Positions 9,781 to 20,329 of a stretch of 64,000 nucleotides of DNA are shown one piece after another; within the stretch, counting starts at the first letter, position 1; the number at the start of each line of letters is the position of its first letter. The position numbers and the translations under genes are program-made. The notes beneath the pieces are model-generated. The model had not been told where the DNA came from. It ran no database searches and worked only from the letters and a program-made list of their open reading frames with translations. This DNA is from Gautieria morchelliformis (taxonomy: Eukaryota; Basidiomycota; Agaricomycetes; Gomphales; Gomphaceae): contig WHVA01000038.1 in the NCBI GenBank assembly GCA_015179125.1, positions 186,001-250,000 of the forward strand, in the 5' to 3' direction.

Positions 9781-12700
9781 TCAGCAGTCCTCCGGCCTCC
9801 GCACGAGCTGAGGGCTGTGTTGACCCCATTCGTGCGACAAACGAGGTTAAACTCAACGCATCCGCTCTTTCGTCCTCCGACTCCCTCTCTGTTCCGCTCA
9901 CTTCCGACACCATTTCCACACCCCCGTTCACAGCGCTGGTCGACTCTGGTTCGACTCATTGTTTCCTCGATTCCGACTTTGTTTTGAAACATAAACTTCC
10001 GACCTGCAACATTCCGACAATTCCGCTCCGCCTTTTCGACGGATCTTCAACACGGCAATTTCTCAAGTCGTGGATCTGTCTATCCGTTTCGCTACTGGGG
10101 ACAACCATGAAGTTATGTTTTACGTTACTCCACTAGATGCTAGCTGTTCCGTTGTACTAGGACACAATTGGCTCACCCGATATAATCCGTCGATTAACTG
10201 GGCATTGGGTCAAATACAGTTCCGTACCCCGGATCAACTTCCGTCTATTCCGACATCGTCCGCAAAGATGGCTCAGGCCTCTTCTGCAACTCCGCTCGTG
10301 GATTCAGTTCCACACTCCGGTCCCGCTTTAGCACCTCCGTCCCTCGAAGCTCCTCGAATTGCGCTCGTCTCCGCCACCGCTTTCCGCATATTGCAACGGC
10401 AAGAGGATACGACCGTTTTCCAGCTTCACCTTTCCGATTTGGTTTCAGTCAAGGCTCGTTCTGCCTCGACTTCCGCTCCAGTCGACATGGCTCAGTTCCG
10501 GAAGAATATCGTGACTTCCCGGACGTGTTCAATAAGCCAAAGCCGACAAACCTGCTGAACATCGACCTTACGATTTGAAGATAGATTTGGAAGAAGGAGC
10601 ATCTCCGCCCCTCGGACCAATCTACTCCCTTTTGCAAAGTGAACTCCTAACTCTCCGAGAGTTCGTCGATGAACATCTCAACATGGGTTTATCCCCCTTC
10701 GCTGTCTCCGCACGGCGCTCCGGTCCTTTTCGTCAAAAGAAGGATGGATCTCTCCGCCTCTGCGTCCATTTCCGCGGACTCAATGCCCTCACTAAGAAGG
10801 ACAAATATCCGCTTCCGCGAATTTCCGACCTACTCGACACTCCCTGCAGGGCGAAGATCTACACCAAAATCGACCTCCGGCACGCTTATCACCTTGTCCG
10901 CATCCGCGAAGGTGACGAGTGGAAAACCACTTTCTGCACCCGCTACGGTGCTTTTGAGTGGTTGTCATGCCTTTTGGTCTAACCAATGCTCCCGCCGCTT
11001 TTCAGCGATTCATGAACGACGTATTTTCCGACCTCCTCAACGTATGCGTCCTAGTCTACATTGATGACATCCTCATCTATTCCGATACACCGGAAAAACA
11101 TTGGGAACATGTCCGCGAAGTACTCCGCCGTCTACGCAAACACCATCTCTACGCAAAAGCAGAGAAATGCGAATGGCATCGCGACACGGTCGAATACCTT
11201 GGCTACATCCTCTCTCCAACAGGTCTTACCATGGCAGAGGACAAGGTCAAGGCAATTCAAGAATGGCCGGAACCCCGACGTGTTAAGGATGTGCAGTCTT
11301 TCCTTGGCTTTGCCAACTTTTACCGGCGTTTCATTTATAATTTTTCCAACATTACTGTTCCGCTCATGCGTCTCACCAGGAAGGGTGCCCCATGGAATTT
11401 CACTCCGGAATGCTGTTCCGCATTTGAAGCTCTCAAATCGGCCTTCACTACGGCTCCTATACTCGGTTTCTGGATTCCTGATGCCCAACTTGTACTCGAA
11501 ACCGACGCTTCCGACTACGTGCTAGCCACCATTCTTTCCATCATTTCCCCCGGCGACGGAGAAATTCATCCGATCGCCTTTCATTCCCGCACCTTTTCCG
11601 CCCCGGAACTCAACTACGACGTCCATGATAAGGAACTACTTGCGATTTTCGAAGCCTTCAAAATTTGGAGACACTACCTCGAGGGTCCAACCTATCCGAT
11701 CGACGTTGTAACGGATCATAAGAACCTTGAGTATTTTGCCACTACCAAGATTTTGACTCGCCATCAAGTCCGCTGGTCTGAATATCTCTCACAGTTCAAC
11801 ATGGTGATCCGTTTCCGCCCCGGAAAGCTCGGAGCAAAACCCGACGTGCTCACTAGACGTTGGGACGTCTACCCAAAAGAGGGAATTAGCGACTATGCCA
11901 GCGTTAACCTGCATAATTTCTGCCCAGTATTCTCCACTGAGCAACTGGCATCGCCCCTGCGTGCCACAGCATTGCAGTTTCCACTACTCCGCGCCTCAAT
12001 TATTATGGACACCTAGTCTCTCCATTTCGACATCCGTTCCGCACTCCGTTCCGACCCCATCTCCGCAGCCCACCTCAATGACCCCACCAGTCCTGGATGG
12101 TCCCTCGATTCCGATGGATTTCTCCGGTACAAGTCCCGGATTTATGTTCCGGATACCAACGATCTACGACTTCGCGTGCTCCAGCAAAGCCACGATCATC
12201 CGCTCTCAGGACACCAAGGCCAGAACAAAACCCTCGACATAATCCGACGTACCTATACTTGGCCCCTCCTCCGCACAATGGTCCAAGGCTACTGCAAGTC
12301 ATGCACCACCTGTATGCGAGCCAAGCCTCAACGTCACAAACCCTACAGCCTCCTGAAGCAACTTCCGATCCCGGAACAACCGTGGAATTCGATATCCATG
12401 GATTTCATTGAGAAACTTCCTAAGTCATCTGGCTATGATACCATTCTAGTGATCGTTGACCGCCTTACAAAGCAGTCCATCTTTATTCCGACCTACGACA
12501 CCATAACTTCCACCCAGGACATGAAGCTCCACTTCACTTCCGGTTATCATCCCGAAGGAGACGGACAGACGGAACGTACTAATCAGACCCTTGAGCAGTA
12601 TCTCCACGTCTATTGCAACTACCAACACAGCAATTGGTCCGACCTTCTTCCACTCGCGGAATTTGCTTACAACAATGCACCTTCCGCCACCACCGGAATT

Positions 12701-13360
12701 TCACCCTTTTACGCCAACAAGGGCTACCACCCGAATCTCGCCATCCACCCCGAATGCGACCTCGCCTCTGCAAGAGCCCGAGATTTCGTTGTGGAACTTG
12801 ACGACCTTCACCAGCACCTCCGAGAGAACATTACCGCTGCCCAGAAGAGATATCAAACCTCTGCCGATCGGAAACGCCTTCCGCAACCGGCATTCGAGAT
12901 AGGTGACAAAGTCTTTGTCAAAGCGGAGAACTTCCGCACCACTTGCCCCTCGAAGAAGCTCTCTGAGAAATACCTTGGACCTTACGAGATCATCGCTAAG
13001 GCTGGCAGTCGTTCTTTCACTCTCAGACTTCCTGACAATATGCGCGCAGTACACCCGGTATTCCATGTCTCCATGCTTGAGCCAGCAGTTCCGAATACAA
13101 TTCTGAATCGAGACCAACCTCCGCCTCCGCCAGTCGTCATCGACGGAGAACCGGAATATGAGATCTCGGAAATTCTCAACTCCAAGCTTGACAGACAATA
13201 CCGCTGCCAACTCCAGTACCTAGTCAAGTGGGCAGGCTATGAAAACACCGACGAAGAGACTTCCTGGATTTCCGCCATGGAACTAGACCACGCCTCTGAC
13301 CTCGTCACTGAATTCCACAAGTCCTATCCTGATAAGCCCGGCCCCATTTCCGCGCCGTAG
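9781..13360 (+). pseudogene. Pol of C1 (PR-RT-RNaseH-IN-chromodomain)
   Basis: Retropepsin-like protease is seen around 9930-9990 (FTALVDSGSTHCFLDSDF). RT follows with the YIDDILIYSD catalytic box near 11060-11090, then RNase H (FHSRTFSAPELNYDVHDKEL; TDHKNLEYF). Integrase shows the HHCC site (about 12190-12350) and the rve core. A chromodomain lies at about 13150-13340 (YEISEILNSKLDRQYRCQLQ, then YLVKWAGYENTDEETSW). Compared with C2, a stretch of the integrase core is absent and several frames are broken. C2 shows what the first two thirds of this region looks like in a better-preserved copy. Confidence 0.9.
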
Positions 13361-13587
13361 TCATTTCCGACCTCATTTCCGACGCCCATTGAGTCTTACA
13401 GTTCTCAAGTCAGTTGTCAAAATCCGATTAAATTTCCATAAAGCTTAAACTCATCAGAGTTAATTGAAAAGAATGCTTATGAGTTACTCTATTCTCCGAC
13501 ACTTCAAGAAATTATCTACAAGTCTTTCGACACCTAATCCTCCCTCATCGTTTCCCCCTCGCCCGTGTCCTCCGCTCCCGGACCTTC

Positions 13588-14754
13588 TTACGCATGGCCT
13601 ATTTCCACATTGGCCAACTCTGTCTCCACCCTCGTTCCCGCCCCATTCTCCTGCTCCTCCATTTGCAACCCCATTTGGTCCCGGAACAAATCGTTCCGCC
13701 ACCGGAACTCCCGCTTCAGTTGTTCCAAAACTGTTGACTTTACAGTCATCTGATTCTGAAACGACAACACCTGATGTCGTTGGACTTCCGCCATTTCCAG
13801 CAGAATGTTCCGGATTCCGCGTTGTGTTTTCCGGATACCCCTCAACGACTCGGCAATATCGAGCAAGGGCGACGCCATGGTGAAGTGATTCAGCACCGCT
13901 GTTTCTGACTGCCCGGTCACCGGAAAGCCCTCCGCGGCCCTTTTCCCACTCGGCCCTGGTTTTGACTTAGGGGTTTCAGGCCCCTCGGTCTTGACCTTTC
14001 GCCTTTTCCGCTCCACCCTCGCGGAACATCCGTCCACGACGCATCGCCTCTTCTTGTCACGGCACCGTTCGCAGGCGGTTTCCCGTGGATTTTCCGACCA
14101 AATACACTCGAGCCCTTCACCTCGCATGTGTTACAGGGGGCCTTTTCTTCTTCCCCGTCCCTCGTCTTCCATTTCCGGGTTGCGGGATTCTCCGGTCCCA
14201 ATTCCCGAAGGTCGATGATGCGGGCCATTTTGTCCTTCCTGGCCTGCTGAAACTCGTCCGCCCTCCTTTTCCGATCCGCCACAAGGTTCAGCACAGGAAC
14301 TACTTCCTGTTGCTTCCCCTTCCCCTCAGGGGACGGCGTGCTTTCCGCGGTGTCTTCCGATTCCGGTTCGGAATCGGATTCGACAATTATTTTCTGCCAA
14401 GTTCTTCTGTCAGCACCAGAACTAAGCACATGACGTTTCCGACTCACCCAGGATTGTCCCGTCTTCTCCGCCGCGGCCTTGTCTTCCGCAGCTTTTTGGC
14501 CGCGTCCCGTTTCCGCTGTTCTTCGCGGACATGCGACTCCTCCTCGTGACATCTACGGTCACGATCCTCCTTCTCTTTCCACTCCTGTTCCCGACGCTCC
14601 AGTTCCTTGCGCTCCTCCTCCAGATGTTCCCTCTCTTTCCGCACGGCTTCCTCGGCCTCGCGCTTTCGGCCAGTTCCTTTTGCGCAAGCATATCAGCAAA
14701 ATGCTGCTTCATCTCAGCACTGGACATTTTGGAGAAGTCGACTGGAGTACTCAT
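13588..14754 (-). pseudogene. Antisense accessory ORF of C1 (coiled coil, Cys-rich)
   Basis: A minus-strand coding region between the end of pol (13360) and the 3' LTR (14877), opposite to gag-pol. It begins at 14754 with MSTPVDFSKMSSAEMKQHF. It then shows a long charged coiled coil (Glu/Arg-rich, about 14640-14440), a Ser/Glu acidic stretch, and a Cys-rich basic segment resembling a Zn-binding or DNA-binding module (ACERCRDKKRRCVVDGC, about 14020-14075). It ends in a leucine-rich helix. It occupies overlapping frames with a couple of breaks. I do not recognise the family. Element B has an antisense coiled-coil ORF in the same place, which argues against chance. Confidence 0.6.
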
Positions 14755-14876
14755 GGTGGATCAAAACAAAGACGCGTCTTGTTTCCCGCCTATCTTTCAA
14801 ACTCCGACGCATTTGTTCACAGGTCACGTGATTCCGACTTGTGGCCTCGCGGGGCTCGACCTTAGAAGGGAGATAC

Positions 14877-15523
14877 TGTTACGACCATTCATTTCCGACC
14901 CTCAGTTCCGCCACACCTTTCCGCCCCTCCGATATTTCCGCAACACATTCCGCCCCTCCGATATTTCCGACATTCCGCCCCTTGTACATTTTCCTTGTTC
15001 TTTCGACTCTATTACTCGGACCCACCGGACCCACCTCACCGCCCATCAAGACCATATATCTGGCCACCCTTGTAATTCGTTGTCAGATATGTTTTCCCGA
15101 CCCCTTGTTCTTTGCCATTGTTCTACCTTACCCTGAACCCCCCTTGTAGTCCCATTGTTCCCAATAGCTAGTTCCCACGCATTGTCTACTTGACTTCTGC
15201 TTCCTCCGGAATTTGCTTAGTACCATATCATTACCTGTTGTCTCAGCTCTTTGTATAAAAGCCTGTCATGTATGTCTCTCTTTCTGCAATCAGATAATCG
15301 CCTTTGATACTTGATTTCCTTCGCTCCATCTCCTGTTCTTAGCACAGCAAGTCTAGCAAGATCTCAGTCTCTCCCCGCCTTCCGTCTTCTGCCTTCCGCC
15401 TCAGTTCCGACTCAAGTTCCAACCAACCTCTAGTTCAATACTTTCCGACCTCCGACTCAGTTCCGAAATACTTAGGACGATAGTTCATTGGGGGCGCAAC
15501 CTATAAGTTGAAGCCGCCGTCCT
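14877..15523 (+). repeat. 3' LTR of C1, first part
   Basis: Starts TGTTACGACC after the purine stretch AGAAGGGAGA and follows the 5' LTR closely, including the TATA box and the AATCAGATAAT element (15288-15298). It breaks off at the GTCCT that is duplicated on either side of repeat E. Confidence 0.9.
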
Positions 15524-16594
15524 TGTTGTGATAAACGCAATTATCTTACTCAAATCATTTATATAAAAAGAAACTAATAAAAAAAGAAGAGAAAATCAAA
15601 ACAAAAAACTCAAAAGAAACACAAACTACATTCACGATAGACGTCGGCGCAAACGACGATCACACGAATCTTACGACACGCTATATTACCCATAGATCGG
15701 GTAGTATACAGGAGTTCGAGCGTCGGCCACGTGCGGTCGATCAGGGATGGCGCGCCTATCGGGTGATGGTATCAGCCATGACGTCGACAGGCGCCAGGCC
15801 ATAGGTACCGAGGGGTACGGGCACCAAACGCCGCAGAGAATAGTAGACTGCGCAGGGGTACAGGGTGTTGTGGAGTGACCTGAGAAAGTCATCTGCAACA
15901 CATATACTCAATCAGCTGCCACACAAGAGAGGCACAGAGACAGCGGCCCCATCTCCAAGCCTAGCATTTATGCTAGGCAGGGCAAATATAGTATCATTCT
16001 CTATTCTAGCTCCATGACATGTCTCACTGGCTATTATCTCAGTATTATGTTGACAGGGGCTTTGTATACTAGGTATAGACCCTTGCTCCAAAGCCCAGAG
16101 AATCCTAACATCATCCCCATCACCCCATGACATTATGACTATTAATTAGTCACTCCCTAGTTACAAACAGCCTTCCCGACCCATTTATCTAGTATCTTGA
16201 GTACTAGTACTTACTACTAAAATAGTATAAATAGCTAGCACGAATGTATGAACAAAATTATCCAGAATCGATTTTTTCTGCCTCCTGAAATTGCTGTAAT
16301 CTTGTTTGATAGTTACAGAGCTCAGTTCTTAACAGTTTATTCCAAATCTTCGTTGAGAGTCTACTATCACTGTTTACTCTATACTACCTTAAAAGCGAAC
16401 GCTTTTGATTTGACTATCCCTTGGATCGACACTGTTCTTCTGACGACATGGTCACGTGACCCTCATTCATCAGTGTTGTACGCACCCCGAAGAGCTTAGT
16501 CAGCACACAGAGGGGAGGCGAATATAGTGGTTTCAACCACTAAGCAACAGATTTCATTTGATAAAAAGGCACTAATTAACATTTTAATCTAAAA
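15524..16594. repeat. LTR-like repeat E inserted in the C1 3' LTR
   Basis: 1,071 bp insert flanked by the 5-bp duplication GTCCT (15519-15523 and 16595-16599). It begins TGTTGTGATAAAC, an LTR-like start, and has a TATA box (TATAAATA, 16226-16233) and a phrase GTGGTTTCAACCACTAAG near 16529-16546 that recalls the GTGGGTGCAACCTACGAAG motif of LTR B. These suggest a solo LTR in plus orientation. The right end (AATCTAAAA) does not have the usual CA, so the class is not certain. It contains a hairpin CCTAGCAT/ATGCTAGG near 15960-15979. No convincing gene is inside. The first 80 bases recur at 63919. Confidence 0.65.
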
Positions 16595-16638
16595 GTCCTT
16601 TCCAGTTCCGACTTAGTGGAAATCTCGATACGTAACAC
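16595..16638 (+). repeat. 3' LTR of C1, last part
   Basis: Resumes with GTCCTTTCCAGTTCCGAC and ends CGTAACA at 16638, exactly as the 5' LTR ends at 8353. The next five bases, CATTG, are the right target duplication of C1. Confidence 0.9.
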
Positions 16639-16935
16639 ATTGATGCCCTCTTTCCGTTCCTTGCAATTAGTATATAAACCCCCCATCATGTACGCTAGAT
16701 CCTCAGTTCTGATATCGACTTAGATTCCTCATATCTTTCCGCTTCTCTGTCTGACCTTGTTCTGAACATCGGCTTATAGCGGGATCTGTTCCCAAATCTG
16801 TTTCCCGAAATTAGGGTGGAACACTGTAGTGGGTGCAACCTACGAAGTTGAATCCAAGCCCCCTGTTTCCTGAACCTCAGCTAACCTTGGATCGGCCCTC
16901 GGGTTTAGCCTTAAGTACGACTTACGTTCTTAATA
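16639..16935 (+). repeat. 5' LTR of B, second part
   Basis: Continuation of the LTR of B after C1. It holds the TATA box (TATATAAACC, 16671-16680), the self-primer candidate, and the motif GTGGGTGCAACCTACGAAGT (about 16834-16853). It closes near TTCTTAATA at 16935. The place of the end is set by analogy with C1: two bases (GT) separate it from the primer site. Confidence 0.8.
16705..16715 (+). promoter_or_regulatory. Putative self-primer of B
   Basis: AGTTCTGATAT, about 33 bases downstream of the TATA box at 16672. It is the exact reverse complement of 16938-16948. The sequence is unrelated to the primer of C1 but occupies the same place and has the same 11-nt pairing length. Confidence 0.68.
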
Positions 16936-16937
16936 GT

Positions 16938-16948
16938 ATATCAGAACT
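16938..16948 (+). promoter_or_regulatory. Primer-binding site of B (self-priming type)
   Basis: ATATCAGAACT, two bases after the inferred LTR end, pairing perfectly with 16705-16715. The pairing stops at exactly 11 bases on both sides. Confidence 0.7.
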
Positions 16949-16969
16949 CTCCACACACAGTTGTTCAAT

Positions 16970-18500
16970 ATGCCTATCACTAGATCTTACACCCATGCCT
17001 GTGGTAGCTGCGTTACCCGCTCCAGTTACCACAAAAGCCGGGAAACATTACTATATCACGTTTACGGATGATATGACATGTTTGACTCACCTCTATCTGC
17101 TGCGCTCCAAAGACGAGGCATTTAGTGCCTACAAGGAGTATGAGTCGTGGTGTGACATGCAGCTGATGGCTCGTGTCAAAACGCTCCACTCTGACCATAG
17201 AGGCCTGCCGTGCACGAAGTGCTTCACACCACCCTGAAAAACCCCCATTCCGTCACCGCTACGACAACCCCCCTCCGTCTTCGAACTTGTCTTGATGCCA
17301 AGTTATAGGTGTCGGTCATGGACATATCAGTGAGGTTCCCAAAGATCCCTGCAGTGAGTCCCCTGACCCTCACGACCCTGGAGATGGTGGCCATGGTGGC
17401 AACAACAACTCCGGTTCCGAGCACAACTCCAATCCCAACACAGAGGCCCCAAGACCGAACCCGAACCCGAATGCAGAGGCAGATGGCAAGGAACAGGTTG
17501 GGGGCCATATGCTCACAGCTTTGGAAAAGCTCGCCGACAATGGACTTGGTGGAGGAGACCGCGCCGATTCAAAAACTTTGGGAACCCGACCCAATTTGAT
17601 GGTTCGGACCTGAAGAAACTCTGAGGTTTCCTTCTCCAGTGCACCTTGAATTTCCGTGCCAAACCCCAAGCTTTCCGAGATGGTTCTGTGAAAGTGGACT
17701 ATGTTTTGTCCTTCCTCAAAGGAACAGCTCTTGATTATTTCGAGCCCTTTCTTACTGACGACCCCATTAATGAGCCCCTCTGGGCCTCTGACTATGGCAT
17801 CTTCATGGAAGAGCTTTACCTGAACTTCGGCCCCTACGACCAGGTTGCCGATGCTGAGGTAGAGCTCAAAAACCTCATCATGAAGGACAGTCACAAGGTG
17901 ACTTGGTTTTTTGTCGATTTCTACAGACTCGCATCTATGCTCCAGCACAAGGATTCGGCTTTGCATCGCAGAGCATACCTTGCTCTGCCAAAGCAAATCA
18001 AAGATGAAATGGTGCATTTCGACAAACCCCAATCCCTTGACAACCTCCGAGATCTGGTCCAGAAAATCGACCAAAGGTATTGTGAACGCCACAGAAAAGC
18101 CTCTCACAAGACTCAAACCACACCCAAACCCGAGGCCAAGGACAAGTCTAACCAAAACCGAGCCCCGCAGAACAATGACCGACGTCAAGGTCAAAGTTCC
18201 AGCAACTCCAACGCCAATGCCAGCAATAACAACCAAGGCAAAGGCAAGGACAAGCTCAAAGGGAATGCGTCCGAGGGTCAGGAAAAACCCGACTACGCCA
18301 ACAAGATCAGCAAGGATGGCAAACTCACACCCAAAGAACGCCAGCATCGCATGGATAACAACCTCTGCCTAGTTTGTACGCAGAGTGGTCACTGTGCAAA
18401 AGACTTCCTGAAGGTCACGTCGGCCCAGGGTGCATCAGCTTCTGATGGGAAGATGTCCGACAACAAAGCCAAATCTTCAGCTTCTGGCACAAAAAAATAA
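16970..18500 (+). pseudogene. Gag of B (with copia scrap inside)
   Basis: Starts MPITRSYTHACG at 16970, in the same position as gag of C. It is interrupted near its beginning by a copia integrase scrap (17031-17203). The capsid domain is readable at 17646-18080 (VDYVLSFLKGTALDYFEPF; LALPKQIKDEMVHFDKPQSL), followed by a Lys/Asn-rich linker and a zinc-knuckle region near 18365-18410. Gag closes immediately after an A-run (18491-18497), the same arrangement as C1. Broken in several places. Confidence 0.82.
17031..17203 (+). mobile_element. Ty1/copia integrase scrap inside gag of B
   Basis: Encodes GKHYYITFTDDMTCLTHLYL, then LLRSKDEAFSAYKEYESWCD, then VKTLHSD. This is the integrase core of Ty1/copia elements (around the first and second catalytic aspartates) and not anything expected in a Ty3 gag. 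About 170 bp only, with no LTR near it. It is probably filler DNA picked up in a repair event. Confidence 0.75.
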
Positions 18501-19276
18501 TCAGCGACCCTCCGACCTCTGTGCAAACCGAGGGTTGGGTTGACTCAACTTGCACAGTAGGGGAGGTAAGAGTCAACGCTTCTGCTCTCTTTTCCCCGAA
18601 CTCTCTTGTAATTAGTTTGTCCTCATCTCTTTTCCCGAACCAAAATTTTAAAGCATTAGTAGATTCCAGCTCTACCCATTGTTTCATAGAATCTGTCTTT
18701 GTCCGTAAATACACTCTCTGAACTCGTTCCGTAGACCCAATTCCGCTCCGTTTATTTGATGGTAGTACAGATTCGGTAATTACTGAAGCTGTAGAGCTAC
18801 CTATCCAATTCCCTGATGGTCACACCCATTCCATAGACTTTTATGTCACCCCCTTGATTCGTGTGTTTCAGTAGTTCTCAGACACAACTGGCTCACCGCT
18901 ACAATCTGTTGATGGATTGGGTATTGGGCAGTATTACTTTCCGAACTTCCCTTCCGGGCAGTCCTGTGGAACCCCCACCGGCTTTGGCTCGCGCCACAAC
19001 AGCTGAGCCACCCCCGAGTATGGAGGCTCCTCCAGTTACCCTCCTTAACACAGCGGCGTTTTACCGTGCCTGCAAGTTAGAGGGCTCCCAGTGCTTCCAG
19101 GTAAACCTGGCGATGCCTGAGAATGAGGCTTCTGCAAGACACGAAACCGTGGTCCTCAAGGACATCCCACTGGAGTATCACAACTTCGCAGATGTGTTCA
19201 GCAAGTCCAAAGATGATACCTTGGCTCCACACTGACCCTATGATCTCAAGATTGCTCTGGAGGACAGCGCTATGCT
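18501..19276 (+). pseudogene. Pol of B, first part (protease to RT start)
   Basis: Protease region around 18640-18720 (FKALVDSSSTHCFIESVFV), then the linker and start of the RT region (ADVFSKSKDDTLAPH; YDLKIALEDSA) up to 19270. The frame is broken. Repeat D follows, and RT resumes only near 20330, so part of the RT finger region is missing between the two. Confidence 0.8.
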
Positions 19277-20203
19277 GTCATGACGTGTTTATTTCCTATA
19301 CCCAGTAGCTCTGTCCTCCCATTCCTCACCCCACCTCTATGTTCGTTCTGATCGCCCTTCGCCGAGTTCGCAGATCGGTCTTCACTGCTCGCGTCGTACT
19401 CCATAGCCACGCCATCAAAGCACGATCGACGTCCTTTGACCGGCTTGGTGGTTCATCACTGGCCCTATCACCTCCTCGGCTCAACCCCCTTTCGATGTTC
19501 CTATGGTCAGATTGTCACGACTCATGTATTTCTTGCACCCAGCTATCCCTGTTTCCCCTTTCACCACTCCTCCTCCATGTTCGCTTGGCTTCGCCCCTTC
19601 CTTCAACCATGCCTCCTCTATGCTCTCTCCATTCACCCTTCACCACATTCGCCGAACGACCATTTGCTACTCGCATTGTTCACCAGCAGGCATGCCATAA
19701 AACACGATTGACACCCTTTACCCAGCGTGATGGTTCATCACTGGCCCCATCATCTTCTCGATCCAACACCTTTAGGTGTTCATATGGCCGGGATGCATTC
19801 GCGGGACATCCTACCCATAGGTCATGTGGGATCAACCCAGCAGACGAAGAGTCCATGCAGGGTGGCATATATGCAGGTCCCAAGGTGTGTTTTTGTACAT
19901 AGGTGCCTTTGCCCTCTTTCCTCTCCGTCGTTTCATGTTCACACTACTCTTTCATTCTATTGTATGTTTATTTCATCTATTTGTATCATGACTGCGCACC
20001 CATATCCCTGACTCATGACAGCCTCTTTCCTATTCGCTGATACCATACGAGTATTCAATATAAGTAGTTTACATTTGCATGTATATTCCCCAGTTCAATT
20101 ATCATATGTCCATCTTGTGCAAAACTTGACCTTGCTGTGACCATCGTCTTGAGACCTCTCCTATAGATTTCTATCTTCAACCAGAGGAGGACTTAAGGAC
20201 CAC
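19277..20203. repeat. LTR-like repeat D, copy 1 (in pol of B)
   Basis: Begins TGTCATGACG and matches 62990-63918 along about 900 bp. It contains an internal tandem duplication: the unit beginning TCATGACGTGTTTATTTC near 19279 recurs near 19515 (TCACGACTCATGTATTTC). Both units contain ATGGTTCATCACTGGCCC-like text. A TATA-like ATATAAGTAG lies near 20059. Features fit a solo LTR of another Ty3-like family. The right end is uncertain; 20204-20329 matches neither B pol nor the other D copy and may be D internal sequence or filler. Confidence 0.6.
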
Positions 20204-20329
20204 TGGTGAGTTTTTGTACTTCATCTTCATTACCTTAGCCTTCGAACTATTATCTGTGCTGTCGGCGAAGGGCTCCGAAGGAGTGCCTTTGCCAGCGAAA
20301 GGATTGTTGCTACTTAAACAACCTTTCCG

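Larger units (their letters stand above)
7662..16638 (+). mobile_element. Ty3/gypsy chromovirus C1 (nested in the LTR of B)
   Basis: Full-length Ty3 element with both LTRs, gag, pol with chromodomain, and an antisense accessory ORF between pol and the 3' LTR. It is flanked by a perfect 5-bp target duplication, CATTG (7657-7661 and 16639-16643). LTRs start TGTTACGACC and end CGTAACA. The two LTRs differ at roughly 11 of about 685 sites plus one small indel, so insertion is recent compared with B. It nevertheless carries several breaks (about six to eight) and a short stretch of integrase is missing relative to C2. Its 3' LTR is interrupted by repeat E. It is closely similar to C2 at 34100-38780. 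Confidence 0.92.

Noticed and set aside
14531-15136. 201-residue plus-strand frame running into the C1 LTR
   Set aside because: It lies opposite the antisense accessory ORF and then reads LTR text; the part over the LTR is also found at 7647-7928 and 34077-34355 as LTR echo.
15686-15901. Minus-strand frame in repeat E as a gene
   Set aside because: 71 residues with no domain, inside an insert with LTR-like start and TATA box.
17370-18347. 325-residue minus-strand frame opposite gag of B
   Set aside because: Hydrophobic, low-complexity translation (runs of Gly, Val, Leu) antisense to a clear Gag; unlike the accessory ORF it has no start context or counterpart in C.
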